The translations under genes and the position numbers were made by a program. A stretch of DNA of 64,000 nucleotides from Cohnella pontilimi (GTDB lineage Bacteria; Bacillota; Bacilli; Paenibacillales; Paenibacillaceae), in assembly GCF_005049045.1 (NCBI RefSeq), contig NZ_SUPK01000001.1:620001-684000 (forward strand). Reading direction: 5' to 3'. A model generated the notes under the pieces. The model was not told the origin of the DNA, did no database searches, and was given only the letters and a program-made list of their open reading frames with translations. Shown piece by piece: positions 16,781 to 25,218 of this stretch. Within the stretch, counting starts at the first letter, position 1. Each line of letters starts with the position of its first letter.

Positions 16781-17974
16781 TTAATTCAAGAGGAACAGAT
16801 GACCGGCCGAACGCTTGAACAGCGTCCACCATCCTGCCCGGCCGACCGACATCGGCGCTTCCACCGGGAATTCTTTCAACACTTCTTCTCCGCGGTAGAC
16901 GATTAGCTTGCCTACCGGCTGACCGGCTTTGATCGGCGCTTTGACCTGCTTTTCCAGCATAAGCTCGTGGCGGATTCCTTTGCCTTTGTCACCCTTTTTC
17001 ACTAATACACTGTAGGAATGTTTGGCCGTGAGCGCAATTTCGGCTTTCTTGCCTTTTTCCACCTTGAGCATGCCGATCGCATCGCCTTTCTTGTAAATCG
17101 GCACATTCGTATATTGCGCAAAAGCATAATCGAACATATGGGAAACTTCGGCGTTGCGCGTTTTGGTATTGGGTTCGCCCATCACCACAGCGATCATTCG
17201 CAGATTGTCGCGGCGCGCGGTAGCAGACAGACAAAACTTCGCTTCACTGGTAAAACCCGTTTTGAGACCGTCCGCTCCGTGATAGAATCGAACAAGCTTG
17301 TTCGTGTTGACCAGCCAAAACGGCTTTTCGCTGTCTTTCCTTAGATAATCCTGATACAATCCGGTGAACTTCGTGATTTGCTCGTACTTCAGCAACTCCT
17401 TCGACATGACGGCGATATCATAAGCCGAAGACACGTGGCCCGATGCAGGCAAACCGTTACAGTTTACGAACTTCGTGTTCTTCAATCCGAGTTCGGCCGC
17501 CCTCTCGTTCATCATGCGCACGAACTCTTCTTCCGTGCCCGCCAATTTCTCGGCCAGCGCGACGGAAGCATCATTCCCCGAAGCAAGCGCGACGCCTTTG
17601 AGCATTTCCTCGACCGTCATTTGTTCCCCCGGCTCAAGGAAGATCTGCGAGCCGCCCATGGAGGCCGCGTACTCACTCGTCGAAACTTTGTCGGTCATCT
17701 TCAAGCGACCTTGATCAATGGCTTCCATGACCAGAAGCATCGTCATAATTTTCGTAATGCTGGCGGGTGGTAGCGACTCATGAATGTTTTTCTCGTATAC
17801 CACGGTGCCGCTGTCGGCATCCATCAAAATCGCGGACCGCGCGCCTGGCGCCAAATCCGTAACGGGCTTCGCCGGTACTTTTTCCTTCGCGAGAGCGGCA
17901 GGTGCGGCTGCGAAGACCGCTGCGATCGTCAGTGCGACGATCCAAATCGGAAAACGAAAACGCTGTCGGGTCAA
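16781..17974 (-). CDS. dacF: D-alanyl-D-alanine carboxypeptidase DacF
   Basis: Forespore PBP5-type carboxypeptidase acting on cortex and germ-cell-wall peptidoglycan. A signal peptide (hydrophobic residues about 10-27, ending APAALAKE) precedes SITK (SxxK, within PPASITKIM), SGN (VALASGNDASVALAE) and KTG (GLKTGFTSEA) motifs; a C-terminal beta domain follows. The TTG at 17974 is chosen for AGGAAGGGG upstream and a normal signal peptide; ATG 18022 would add 16 residues. Its position just before spoIIAA is as in B. subtilis, where dacF and spoIIA can be cotranscribed. A GGCGGT/ACCGCC hairpin (about 16741-16769) lies after its stop. Confidence 0.93.
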   Translation of the reverse strand: MTRQRFRFPIWIVALTIAAVFAAAPAALAKEKVPAKPVTDLAPGARSAILMDADSGTVVYEKNIHESLPPASITKIMTMLLVMEAIDQGRLKMTDKVSTSEYAASMGGSQIFLEPGEQMTVEEMLKGVALASGNDASVALAEKLAGTEEEFVRMMNERAAELGLKNTKFVNCNGLPASGHVSSAYDIAVMSKELLKYEQITKFTGLYQDYLRKDSEKPFWLVNTNKLVRFYHGADGLKTGFTSEAKFCLSATARRDNLRMIAVVMGEPNTKTRNAEVSHMFDYAFAQYTNVPIYKKGDAIGMLKVEKGKKAEIALTAKHSYSVLVKKGDKGKGIRHELMLEKQVKAPIKAGQPVGKLIVYRGEEVLKEFPVEAPMSVGRAGWWTLFKRSAGHLFLLN

Positions 17975-18082
17975 ATGGGCTTCCCCTTCCTGCAGGCCTG
18001 TCTTCAGCCATGGTTTCTTCATCCAACCAGTCTGTCCGAAGGGGATGCAAATTATTCCAGTCTTTGAAACTTCGCAGCAAAA

Positions 18083-18098
18083 AACGCCCGGGGGCGCT
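18083..18098 (-). terminator. Small hairpin terminator after the TetR gene
   Basis: AGCGCC, loop CCCG, GGCGTT on the minus strand, then TTTTGC. The stem is short and includes one G-U pair. It lies three bases past the TetR stop and ends the ABC-transporter operon. Confidence 0.5.
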
Positions 18099-18100
18099 CT

Positions 18101-18685
18101 TCACCCATCGGACGTTTCCTTAGATTCATTCGTTAAAATCCCGTGATAAAAAATGGTGGTGAGCTGCTGGCCGATCGTTTGCGGATTCCCCACACCCAGC
18201 AGCGCTTCGGAACGGGTCAAAAAATCTTTCATCGCTTGCAAAAAGGATACGATCACGATCGGAGACAAATCTTTGCGGATTTGCCCTTTCTGCTGCCCTT
18301 CCAAAATCACTTGGTGGAAACGGGGCATCACATGCTCGGATCCCAGCCGCACCAGCTTATCCAACAGTTCCGGGAAAGCTTGTAAATCCTGCAGGAAAGC
18401 CACCGACATTTCCCTCTCGACACCTTCTATCGAAGCGAGCCGGTTGAGAGCATCAAGAGGATCGGCCGCTTCGCTCATGGCCTTGTCAAAAGAAGCGACT
18501 CCTTCCTCGAGAATGCTGTCCAAAACCGCCTCCAGCAAACCTTCCTTACTGCCGAAAATATTGTACAGCGTCATTTTGGATACCGGAACCGCCTCTGCGA
18601 TCTGATCCATACTCGTACCCGCAATCCCTTGCGCTAAAAACAATCGTTTGCCGGTTTCCACCACGGCGTCTCTTTTTCGGCCCAC
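18101..18685 (-). CDS. TetR-family transcriptional regulator
   Basis: One-component repressor with an N-terminal helix-turn-helix (GTSMDQIAEAVPVSKMTLYNIF near residues 23-44) and a helical ligand/dimer domain of the AcrR type. GTG 18685 has AAAGGAGA seven bases upstream, giving 194 residues. It is the third gene of an ABC-2 transporter operon, so it most likely represses that operon; the palindromic GTATAAATTATAC element at the operon promoter is the obvious operator. The ligand is not known. Confidence 0.88.
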   Translation of the reverse strand: MGRKRDAVVETGKRLFLAQGIAGTSMDQIAEAVPVSKMTLYNIFGSKEGLLEAVLDSILEEGVASFDKAMSEAADPLDALNRLASIEGVEREMSVAFLQDLQAFPELLDKLVRLGSEHVMPRFHQVILEGQQKGQIRKDLSPIVIVSFLQAMKDFLTRSEALLGVGNPQTIGQQLTTIFYHGILTNESKETSDG

Positions 18686-18709
18686 GGAATTCTCTCCTTT
18701 GGGTCTATG

Positions 18710-19501
18710 TTAAAGGTCCCTCCGAAGAAGCGCAACCCAGCCGGCCAAGCTTCCCGCTGCGTACAACGCCAGCGCGGTCGCAATCGGTGCCGCCGGCATA
18801 CCGCTTCCTTGGCTGAGCGCAAAGGGATCGAACAGATGAAACAAGCTCAGATCGGCCAGCCAACTCAAGTTGTCACCGAAACTGGCGAGCATGTTGAAAA
18901 GAAACATCAACAGCACAAGCCCGATTCCGATCGATAGCGCTCCGCGTTCCGAATTCAGCCAAGGTGTTAGAGCGTAGCCGATGCCCATGAAACCGAGCGT
19001 CGTCAGAAATCCGGAAGTCGTGACCGCCATCACCGCGCCGGAATGCTCCATCAAACCGGACGAGGCGCCGAGAACTAGAACAGTCGCAGTCGACACGACG
19101 GCTACGAGCAAAACCTGAATCAGGTGGGCGCCCCATTTGCTCCAATAAATCTCGCTGCGGCTGCGGGGCAGTGTAAACAAAAACTCCGCGGTCTGCCGGT
19201 CTCTTTCTTTCACGATCGAGCCGATCGCCCAATTCATCGCAAAAAAGCCGAGCAGCAGGACGAAAAAGGTAAACGGTTCGCCGGATATCCATCCTTCATA
19301 CGTAGACAAGCTTTCCGGATGAATGCCGAAGCCTTCCAGCATGCCCTGCGGCATCGATTTCATCATGTCGCCGATGCTCGGATTGCCGATATACGACTGG
19401 GCACTGCCCGCGAACATGGCTTGGAGAAGAACCACGACGGCAAAGGCGATCCAGAACCCCCGCTTGTTTTGACGCCATTCAAAACCTAACAGCTTATTCA
19501 T
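18710..19501 (-). CDS. ABC-2 type transporter permease
   Basis: Integral membrane half of an export ABC transporter. 263 residues with six likely membrane segments, the first right after a charged N-terminus (FEWRQNKRGFWIAFAVVV), then FTFFVLLLGFFAMNWAIGSI, and the ERDRQTAEFLFTLPRSRSEI loop typical of ABC-2 permeases. It starts two bases after the ATPase gene ends and is followed by the TetR gene. Substrate unknown; lipids, bacitracin-like peptides or other drugs are possible for this family. Confidence 0.88.
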   Translation of the reverse strand: MNKLLGFEWRQNKRGFWIAFAVVVLLQAMFAGSAQSYIGNPSIGDMMKSMPQGMLEGFGIHPESLSTYEGWISGEPFTFFVLLLGFFAMNWAIGSIVKERDRQTAEFLFTLPRSRSEIYWSKWGAHLIQVLLVAVVSTATVLVLGASSGLMEHSGAVMAVTTSGFLTTLGFMGIGYALTPWLNSERGALSIGIGLVLLMFLFNMLASFGDNLSWLADLSLFHLFDPFALSQGSGMPAAPIATALALYAAGSLAGWVALLRRDL

Positions 19502-19503
19502 GC

Positions 19504-20424
19504 CTATTGTCCCCCCGCTTCCGTCGACGATTTCGAACGGTATTCGTCCATGAATCTTTCTTCAAGCGAAGGTCTGCGCACATTCAGGTCTGCGATCGGC
19601 TTATCCGTCAGCATACCGAGCATCGCCTGCAGCTTATTGTCGCTAACATGCATCCGGTGCACGCCATCCGTGAATGCCGCGGCCGGATCCAAGCTGTGCA
19701 AGCCGTATACGTCGCGCCGGTCGCCCGGTTCCGCGAACGTCACTTCGACGATGTGACCTCCCGCTGCCGTCAATTCCGATACGGACGACACGCGAATCAG
19801 CCGTCCTTCCCGGATAATGGCCACCCTCTGACAAAGCCGCTCCACTTCCGTCAGCACATGCGTAGAGAAAAAGACGGTCGTTCCTTTGGAGGCGTTCCAT
19901 TCCCGAACAATCTCGAAAAATTGATGCTGCACCAACGGATCCAAGCCGGAGGTCGGTTCATCCAAGACGAGCAGCTCCGGCTCGTAAACGAGGCTCATTA
20001 AAATGCCAAGTTTTTTACGGTTTCCGAGCGAGTAAGATTTAATCTTCGGTTTCATATCCCACTGCAGTCGCTCCGCGTAATCGAGAACCGGGGATTTTTT
20101 GAGGTCGATTCCATGAATGCCGGCAGCCAGCTCGAGCGCCTGGCGCCCGGTCAAGTCCGGGTACAGCCGGATTTCGGAAGGCAAATATCCGATTCGACTT
20201 CGCAGCTTCGGGTCGTCTCCGGTTATACGGCTCCCCAGAACGGTCAATTCGCCGGATGACGGGGCGATCAGCTGCATGATCATCCGTATCGTAGTTGACT
20301 TGCCCGCCCCGTTCGGTCCAATAAAACCGAATATTTCTCCTTTGCCTACCTCCAGATTCAAATCCGTTACACCACGCTTGCTGCCATAGCGCTTGTTCAA
20401 ACTTCGGGCCTGAATCGCCGACAT
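19504..20424 (-). CDS. ABC transporter ATP-binding protein
   Basis: Cytoplasmic ATPase of the exporter. Motifs: Walker A GPNGAGKST near residue 37, Q-loop region LPSEIRLYPDLTGRQ near 87, signature variant SYSLGNRKKLGIL near 135 in place of LSGGQ, Walker B LLVLDEPTSGLDP near 155, and the switch histidine in FFSTHVLTEV. A 90-residue C-terminal domain typical of drug-export (CcmA-like) subunits follows. First gene of ATPase-permease-TetR. TAGGAGG overlaps one of three GTATAATTT elements just before the ATG. Confidence 0.93.
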   Translation of the reverse strand: MSAIQARSLNKRYGSKRGVTDLNLEVGKGEIFGFIGPNGAGKSTTIRMIMQLIAPSSGELTVLGSRITGDDPKLRSRIGYLPSEIRLYPDLTGRQALELAAGIHGIDLKKSPVLDYAERLQWDMKPKIKSYSLGNRKKLGILMSLVYEPELLVLDEPTSGLDPLVQHQFFEIVREWNASKGTTVFFSTHVLTEVERLCQRVAIIREGRLIRVSSVSELTAAGGHIVEVTFAEPGDRRDVYGLHSLDPAAAFTDGVHRMHVSDNKLQAMLGMLTDKPIADLNVRRPSLEERFMDEYRSKSSTEAGGQ

Positions 20425-20436
20425 GTCGCGCCTCCT

Positions 20437-20511
20437 AAATTATACTTAACAAACCATTACAGTATAATTTATACGCCTGGTACTGCTAAAATGTCAACAA
20501 AATTATACTTT
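20437..20511 (-). promoter_or_regulatory. Promoter and probable TetR operators of the ABC operon
   Basis: Minus strand TTGACA (20497-20492) and TATAAA (20473-20468) are 18 bases apart. The -10 lies in the palindrome GTATAAATTATAC (20474-20462). AAGTATAATTT recurs upstream of the -35 (20511-20500) and at the ribosome binding site (20447-20437). A repressor bound to this set would block both initiation and translation start; the operon's own TetR protein is the likely ligand. AT content is much higher than around it. Confidence 0.7.
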
Positions 20512-20544
20512 TAAAAATCGAAAGAAAAAGACATCGATAAAGGA

Positions 20545-20937
20545 CGCTGTAACGCTCGAAAAGTATCGTTAGAGTACCAAAGTTACGGAGGAAGCGGGCT
20601 GCAACACTCGGAAGTATCGTTAGAGCACCTGGGTTGCGGAGGAAGCGGGCTGCAACACTCGGAAGTATCGTTAGAGCATCCGGGTTGCGGAGGAAGCGGG
20701 CTGCAACACTCGGAAGTATCGTTAGAGCATCCGGGTTGCGGAGGAAGCGGGCTGCAACACTCGGAAGTATCGTTAGAGCACCTGGGTTACGGAGGATGCG
20801 GGCTGTAACGCTCGAAAGTATCGTTAGAGCACCCGAGTTACGGAGGATGCGGGCTGTAACGCTCGAAAGTATCGTTAGAGCTCCCGAGTTACGGAGGATG
20901 CGGGCTGTAACGCTCGAAAGTATCGTTAGAGCACCTG
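20545..20937. repeat. Tandem array, eight units of 51 bp (array 2)
   Basis: GTATCGTTAGAG occurs at 20564, 20614, 20665, 20716, 20767, 20818, 20869 and 20920: one step of 50 and six of 51. Units have the core GCTGTAACGCTCGAAAGTAT then CGTTAGAG and a linker near CACCTGGGTTACGGAGGA. Left units read CAACACTCGG, right units TAACGCTCGA, so two subtypes are blocked within the array, suggesting stepwise duplication. The core is the reverse complement of array 1. The whole non-coding interval 20512-20964 holds nothing else I recognise. The 51-bp step leaves a 17-residue repeat frame open but without a ribosome site. Confidence 0.9.
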
Positions 20938-20963
20938 AGTGGAATCCAAAGTGAAATTGACCG

Positions 20964-20998
20964 CAAAAAAATCGGCCCGGGAGCAGGGTCCCAGGCCG
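20964..20998 (-). terminator. Intrinsic terminator after the SNF2 gene
   Basis: CGGCCTGGG and CCCGGGCCG form a 9-bp stem (one G-U) around an 8-base loop, then seven T residues on the minus strand. It lies six bases past the SNF2 stop. Confidence 0.9.
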
Positions 20999-21004
20999 TT
21001 CGAT

Positions 21005-24000
21005 TCAAATCATGAGGAGCTCGCGGATGTCTTCTTCGCCGAGAGAGGTGAAAGCCTCTTCGCCCGGCTGGACGATGGCGTCGATCAAATCGCGCTTGCG
21101 CTGCTGCAGCGCGTACATCTTCTCTTCTATCGTTCCTTGCGTGACGAGCCGGATCACTTGGACCACTTTTTTCTGGCCGATGCGGTGCGCACGGTCCGCA
21201 GCCTGCTGCTCCACGGCCGGATTCCACCACAAGTCGTACAGCAGCACGGTGTCCGCGCCGGTCAAGTTCAAGCCCGTTCCTCCGGCCTTCAGAGAGATCA
21301 GGAACAGCTCGCCCTCCCCATCGTTAAACCGCCGGCACAGCTCCACACGCTCGCGTCCCGGCGTACTGCCGTCTAAATAAAAATACGTGACGCCCAGCTT
21401 CTCCAGCTCGCTGCGGATAATACCCAGCATCTCTGTAAACTGTGAGAACACCAGCATACGCTTGCCCGAGCCGCGGCATTCTTCCACGATTTCCAGCAGC
21501 TGCTCCAATTTTCCCGAATCCCCGTCGTATCCTTCCACGAACACGCCGGGGTGGCAGCATAGCTGTCGCAACCGCGTCATGCCCGCCAAAATATGCATCC
21601 GGCTCTTTTGGAATCCTTCTTCCCGGATTCTGCGCGATGCGTCCTCCTGCAGCTTCGTCAGGTAAGCGACATACAGCTTCTTCTGCTCCGGCAGCAGCTC
21701 GGACGTGTGCACGGTTTCGATTTTGTCCGGCAGCTCTTTCAGCACATCGGACTTCAACCTGCGCAGCAAGAACGGGCGCACTCTCTTGGCCACCTGCTCC
21801 TGAGGTAAATCCATAAACCGCTTCCGGCTCCAAAACAACTCCGGGAACACGGCGTCAAAAATGGACCAAAGCTCTTCGAGCCGGTTTTCGACCGGAGTTC
21901 CCGTCAGTGCGAACCGGTGCTGGGCACGGATGTCCTTCACCGTTTGCGCAGTTTGGGTCGCATGATTTTTGATCGCCTGTGCCTCATCCAAAATCAGCAC
22001 GGAGAAGCGCAGGTCGGCGTAGTCCGCGGAGTCGCGCCGCAGCAACGGATACGAGGTGATGAGCACGTCGACTTCCGACAAGTCATCCAAAATCCCGCCG
22101 CGTGTCGGTTTGTCCCCTTCCATGACGACCGCCCGAATGTCGGGTGCGAACTTCTTCAACTCGTTCCACCAGTTGTACGTAAGAGAAGCCGGACAGACAA
22201 TCAGCGCAGGCGTTTTCTGTTCCCGGATCTGAGGCAGTTCCGAGAGGAGGAAGGCGATGCTCTGCAGTGTTTTGCCGAGTCCCATGTCGTCTGCAAGTAT
22301 GCCCCCGAAATGATAGTGAGCCAACGTTTTCATCCACTGGAATCCGAACTTCTGATAATCCCGCAAAATCGGCGCCACGGCTTCCGGTATCGGAAAATCG
22401 AGGCTGTCCGGATTCCTCATATTGTCCAGCATCTCACGGAAACGCTGCCCGAGCTTTACCCCCGCCACCTTGTCTTCCGGATCGAGGAAACGAAGCCCCC
22501 TCGCCACCGACAAATGAAGCTTCGTGTGCTGCAGGTCGTTTTTGCGCAAGTCCATCTCTTCCAGCATCCGGCCGATCGACGCGTATCCCTCTTCTTCGAG
22601 GGACACGTACGCTCCGCTCGGCATCCGGTAGTACTTTCTCTTCTCCACCAAATGCCGCAGCAGCTCCCGGATTTCGTCGTCGTCGATCCCGTCTATGTCG
22701 AACCGGACCTCCAGCCAGTCGGTGCCGGGCTCCAAGTCAACCAGCACTTTCGGCGGACGCGGAGGCGCCGCCAGCATCATCTCGACGGACGGTGTGGCGT
22801 ACACTTCCGTCCACTTATTTAATTGAGGCAGCGTCCGGAACAAAAAGTGGTAAATATCGTCTTCGTGATCGAGGTGCAGCGTTTTCCCGTTGTATTGGAA
22901 CGGGATTTGCTCCATCAGCGTCATGACCCGGTTTTCTTTTTCACCGTCTCGCAGCAGGATGCGATCGCTTGGCAACGATTGGCCGCTGCGCGCGGCAAAC
23001 GGATCGAGCGTAACGTTTCCGTACACATACTCCAGCCGGGCCTTCAGCCGCTCGCCCTCGCGGTCCAAATACAACTTCGCCTCCAACGGCGCCGTCACGA
23101 TCCGGTTCTGCACATCTTCGTCGAACGTCACCGGGCCGAGATGCTTCAGTCCGGGGACGACACGCGCCAAAAACAATTCCAGGTGGGAAGGCGAGATCAG
23201 CACTTGGTGTTCGGAAGTACGAGTGAACAAGCTCTTCAGCTCGGCGATCTGCTTGCATGCGGCGGCATCCATTCGATAGATGCGGTTTCCTTCCAAAGCC
23301 GCTTCATACGGCTCCAATACCGTTACATGCTGCAATCCTTCCACCACGACGCGGTACACGTCCGCACTCGGTTGATTGAACCGGAACGAAAGCGGAACGC
23401 TTCCCTGCTCTTCATGAAGTCCGGTATACGTTTGGCCTCCGTGCACAAACCGGACGTTCCCCTTCAGCAGCAAAGGCAGCAGCCTTTCCCAAGCGTATGG
23501 AGGTACGAACAGCATCCGCTCGTTGTTGGAATAACCGGAGAAAGCGTACATCAGATGCGATTCCCGGTAAGCCGTTTCGTTCCGGGCGATGTCACCCAGT
23601 ACCTCCATAATCGCGCGATCCGTCTCCGAGAACGTCTGGATCGTCGGATCGAACGTGAACAGCTTGGCGATATCGTAGGCGGTGCCGAGTTCATAGTGGG
23701 TCAGCAGCTGCTTGAGCTTTTGAATCGTGTACAGCCTTTTCGTCCCGAGCTTAAGCTCAATAGTCAGCGAGGGCTTCCGGGTATTCGTAATCGCCGTGCA
23801 CGTATATTCGACTTGAAGCGGTTCCCGCTGTTCCAGCAAGTAATGCTGCTCGGAGTCATCAACGGCGGGAGCCTTGTCGAAAATGGAAATCATGCTGCGC
23901 GCCAAATAGACGTGTTCGTTCGTGATGACCGCCTCGGATTCCGGCTGAGCAGTGCCTCGCTGCAGTTCATGAATACGCAGCAGCACGGCGGCGATATGTT

Positions 24001-24244
24001 TGCAATATTCGCCGTTCGATTCGTAAAAAGCACATTCGCATACCGCGGACGCGACGCCGCCGTCCTGCAGCTCGATGTGCACCGGATAACGCCGAGTGCC
24101 GCTGACGACCGCGTCAAAAAGCCGGCCGTCCGGATCCCGCTCGAAGCGAATCACCCTTTTTTGCTTGAAATAATTTTGGCCCCGCTGAAAAATATCGTCA
24201 CCGCACCAATTGCGGATATCTTCCAAGGTGATCGGATGGATCAT
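21005..24244 (-). CDS. SWIM zinc-finger / SNF2-family DNA-dependent ATPase
   Basis: Large Swi2/Snf2 translocase, 1079 residues. A SWIM zinc finger lies at about residues 70-90 (CECAFYESNGEYCKHIAAVLL, pattern CxCx8-10CxH). After a 500-residue middle region of unknown fold comes the ATPase: Walker A DDMGLGKTLQ near 645, DEAQ box ILDEAQAIKNH near 750, and the C-terminal RecA lobe with SLKAGGTGLNLTGADTVLLY and the arginine-finger motif RAHRIGQKKVVQV near 1040. Bacterial relatives (HepA/RapA-like or YqhH-like) are thought to remodel nucleoprotein, but this SWIM-SNF2 type has no settled job. It stands alone with its own terminator. Confidence 0.92.
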   Translation of the reverse strand: MIHPITLEDIRNWCGDDIFQRGQNYFKQKRVIRFERDPDGRLFDAVVSGTRRYPVHIELQDGGVASAVCECAFYESNGEYCKHIAAVLLRIHELQRGTAQPESEAVITNEHVYLARSMISIFDKAPAVDDSEQHYLLEQREPLQVEYTCTAITNTRKPSLTIELKLGTKRLYTIQKLKQLLTHYELGTAYDIAKLFTFDPTIQTFSETDRAIMEVLGDIARNETAYRESHLMYAFSGYSNNERMLFVPPYAWERLLPLLLKGNVRFVHGGQTYTGLHEEQGSVPLSFRFNQPSADVYRVVVEGLQHVTVLEPYEAALEGNRIYRMDAAACKQIAELKSLFTRTSEHQVLISPSHLELFLARVVPGLKHLGPVTFDEDVQNRIVTAPLEAKLYLDREGERLKARLEYVYGNVTLDPFAARSGQSLPSDRILLRDGEKENRVMTLMEQIPFQYNGKTLHLDHEDDIYHFLFRTLPQLNKWTEVYATPSVEMMLAAPPRPPKVLVDLEPGTDWLEVRFDIDGIDDDEIRELLRHLVEKRKYYRMPSGAYVSLEEEGYASIGRMLEEMDLRKNDLQHTKLHLSVARGLRFLDPEDKVAGVKLGQRFREMLDNMRNPDSLDFPIPEAVAPILRDYQKFGFQWMKTLAHYHFGGILADDMGLGKTLQSIAFLLSELPQIREQKTPALIVCPASLTYNWWNELKKFAPDIRAVVMEGDKPTRGGILDDLSEVDVLITSYPLLRRDSADYADLRFSVLILDEAQAIKNHATQTAQTVKDIRAQHRFALTGTPVENRLEELWSIFDAVFPELFWSRKRFMDLPQEQVAKRVRPFLLRRLKSDVLKELPDKIETVHTSELLPEQKKLYVAYLTKLQEDASRRIREEGFQKSRMHILAGMTRLRQLCCHPGVFVEGYDGDSGKLEQLLEIVEECRGSGKRMLVFSQFTEMLGIIRSELEKLGVTYFYLDGSTPGRERVELCRRFNDGEGELFLISLKAGGTGLNLTGADTVLLYDLWWNPAVEQQAADRAHRIGQKKVVQVIRLVTQGTIEEKMYALQQRKRDLIDAIVQPGEEAFTSLGEEDIRELLMI

Positions 24245-24308
24245 AAACGCCCCGCTTTTCCGATGGCCATCCGGCCATTCAATATCCCTTCATTATAGCA
24301 TATACGAA

Positions 24309-24352
24309 CAAAAACAAAGGACAGCGGCCGGAACGGATTCCGGTACTGTCCT
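24309..24352 (-). terminator. Intrinsic terminator after punA
   Basis: AGGACAG and CTGTCCT close a branched stem whose inside pairs CCGGAA with TTCCGG; TTTGTTTTTG follows on the minus strand. It lies 20 bases past the punA stop. Confidence 0.85.
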
Positions 24353-24371
24353 ATGCAGCGGAAATAACGCG

Positions 24372-25196
24372 TTACATTTGCGGGAGTACGGCCAGCACCA
24401 GCGAAATAAAACGTTCCTTCACTTTTTCCGAAGTTTCCATCACTTCTTCGTGCGAGAGCGGCTGGTCGAGAATGCCCGCCGCCATGTTGCTGATGCACGA
24501 GATGCCCAGCACCTCCAAGCCGGAATGACGGGCCGCGATCACTTCCGCGACGGTGGACATCCCGACTGCATCGGCTCCCAGCGTGCGCAGCATGCGGATT
24601 TCCGCCGGCGTCTCGTAATTCGGTCCGAGCAGGCCGGCGTACACGCCTTCCTTCGTTTGGAAGCCGAGCTCGGACGCCGCTGTCCGGGTCACTTCCCGGA
24701 GCCGCTTGCTGTAGGCCTCGGACATATCGGGAAAACGGACGCCCAGCGCATTGTCGTTCGGACCCACGAGCGGGTTCCGGCCGGTCAGGTTCAGATGGTC
24801 GGAGATGACCATCAGGTCACCCGGCTCGTAATCGAGGTTCACCCCTCCGGCCGCGTTCGTGACGAGCAGCGTCTTCACGCCGAGCGCCTTCATGACGCGG
24901 ATCGGCAGCGCGGTGCGCTCGGCTTCATAGCCTTCGTACATATGAAACCGTCCGCGCATCAAAGCGACCTGGCGCCCCTGCAGGCGTCCGAGCACGAGCT
25001 CGCCCGCATGGCCTTCCACCGTGGACACCGGAAAATGCGGAATATCGGCGTACGGGATGGTCACCGAATCGTCGAGATCGTCACCGAGCACGCCGAGACC
25101 GGATCCGAGAATAAGCCCGATCTCCGGGCGGATATTCGTGCGGGAGGCGATGTAGTCCGCCGTTTCTTCAATAATCGCTTTCGTAACGTGTGTCAT
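24372..25196 (-). CDS. punA: Purine-nucleoside phosphorylase (trimeric type)
   Basis: Splits guanosine, inosine and deoxy forms with phosphate, feeding purine salvage and pentose phosphate use. 274 residues. Motifs: phosphate-binding ILGSGLGVLGDD near 28, VEGHAGELVLGRLQGRQVA near 60, MRGRFHMYEGY near 82, NAAGGVNLDYEPGDLMVI near 113, and GPNYETPAEIRMLRTLGADAVGMST near 190. ATG 25196 has AAAGGGG upstream. It lies 22 bases after deoB, the usual pair, so phosphopentomutase supplies or uses its ribose 1-phosphate. Confidence 0.96.
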   Translation of the reverse strand: MTHVTKAIIEETADYIASRTNIRPEIGLILGSGLGVLGDDLDDSVTIPYADIPHFPVSTVEGHAGELVLGRLQGRQVALMRGRFHMYEGYEAERTALPIRVMKALGVKTLLVTNAAGGVNLDYEPGDLMVISDHLNLTGRNPLVGPNDNALGVRFPDMSEAYSKRLREVTRTAASELGFQTKEGVYAGLLGPNYETPAEIRMLRTLGADAVGMSTVAEVIAARHSGLEVLGISCISNMAAGILDQPLSHEEVMETSEKVKERFISLVLAVLPQM

Positions 25197-25218
25197 CGCA
25201 TGTTTTCCCCTTTGACTT

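Noticed and set aside
20634..20954. Open frame with 17-residue repeats over array 2
   Set aside because: A 51-bp period is a multiple of three, so frames stay open trivially. No ribosome site, and sister arrays with 52-bp period cannot encode a repeat protein.
21917..24298. Long plus-strand open frames opposite the SNF2 gene
   Set aside because: High-GC antisense shadows of a well-supported gene; composition Arg/His/Gln-rich and no motifs.
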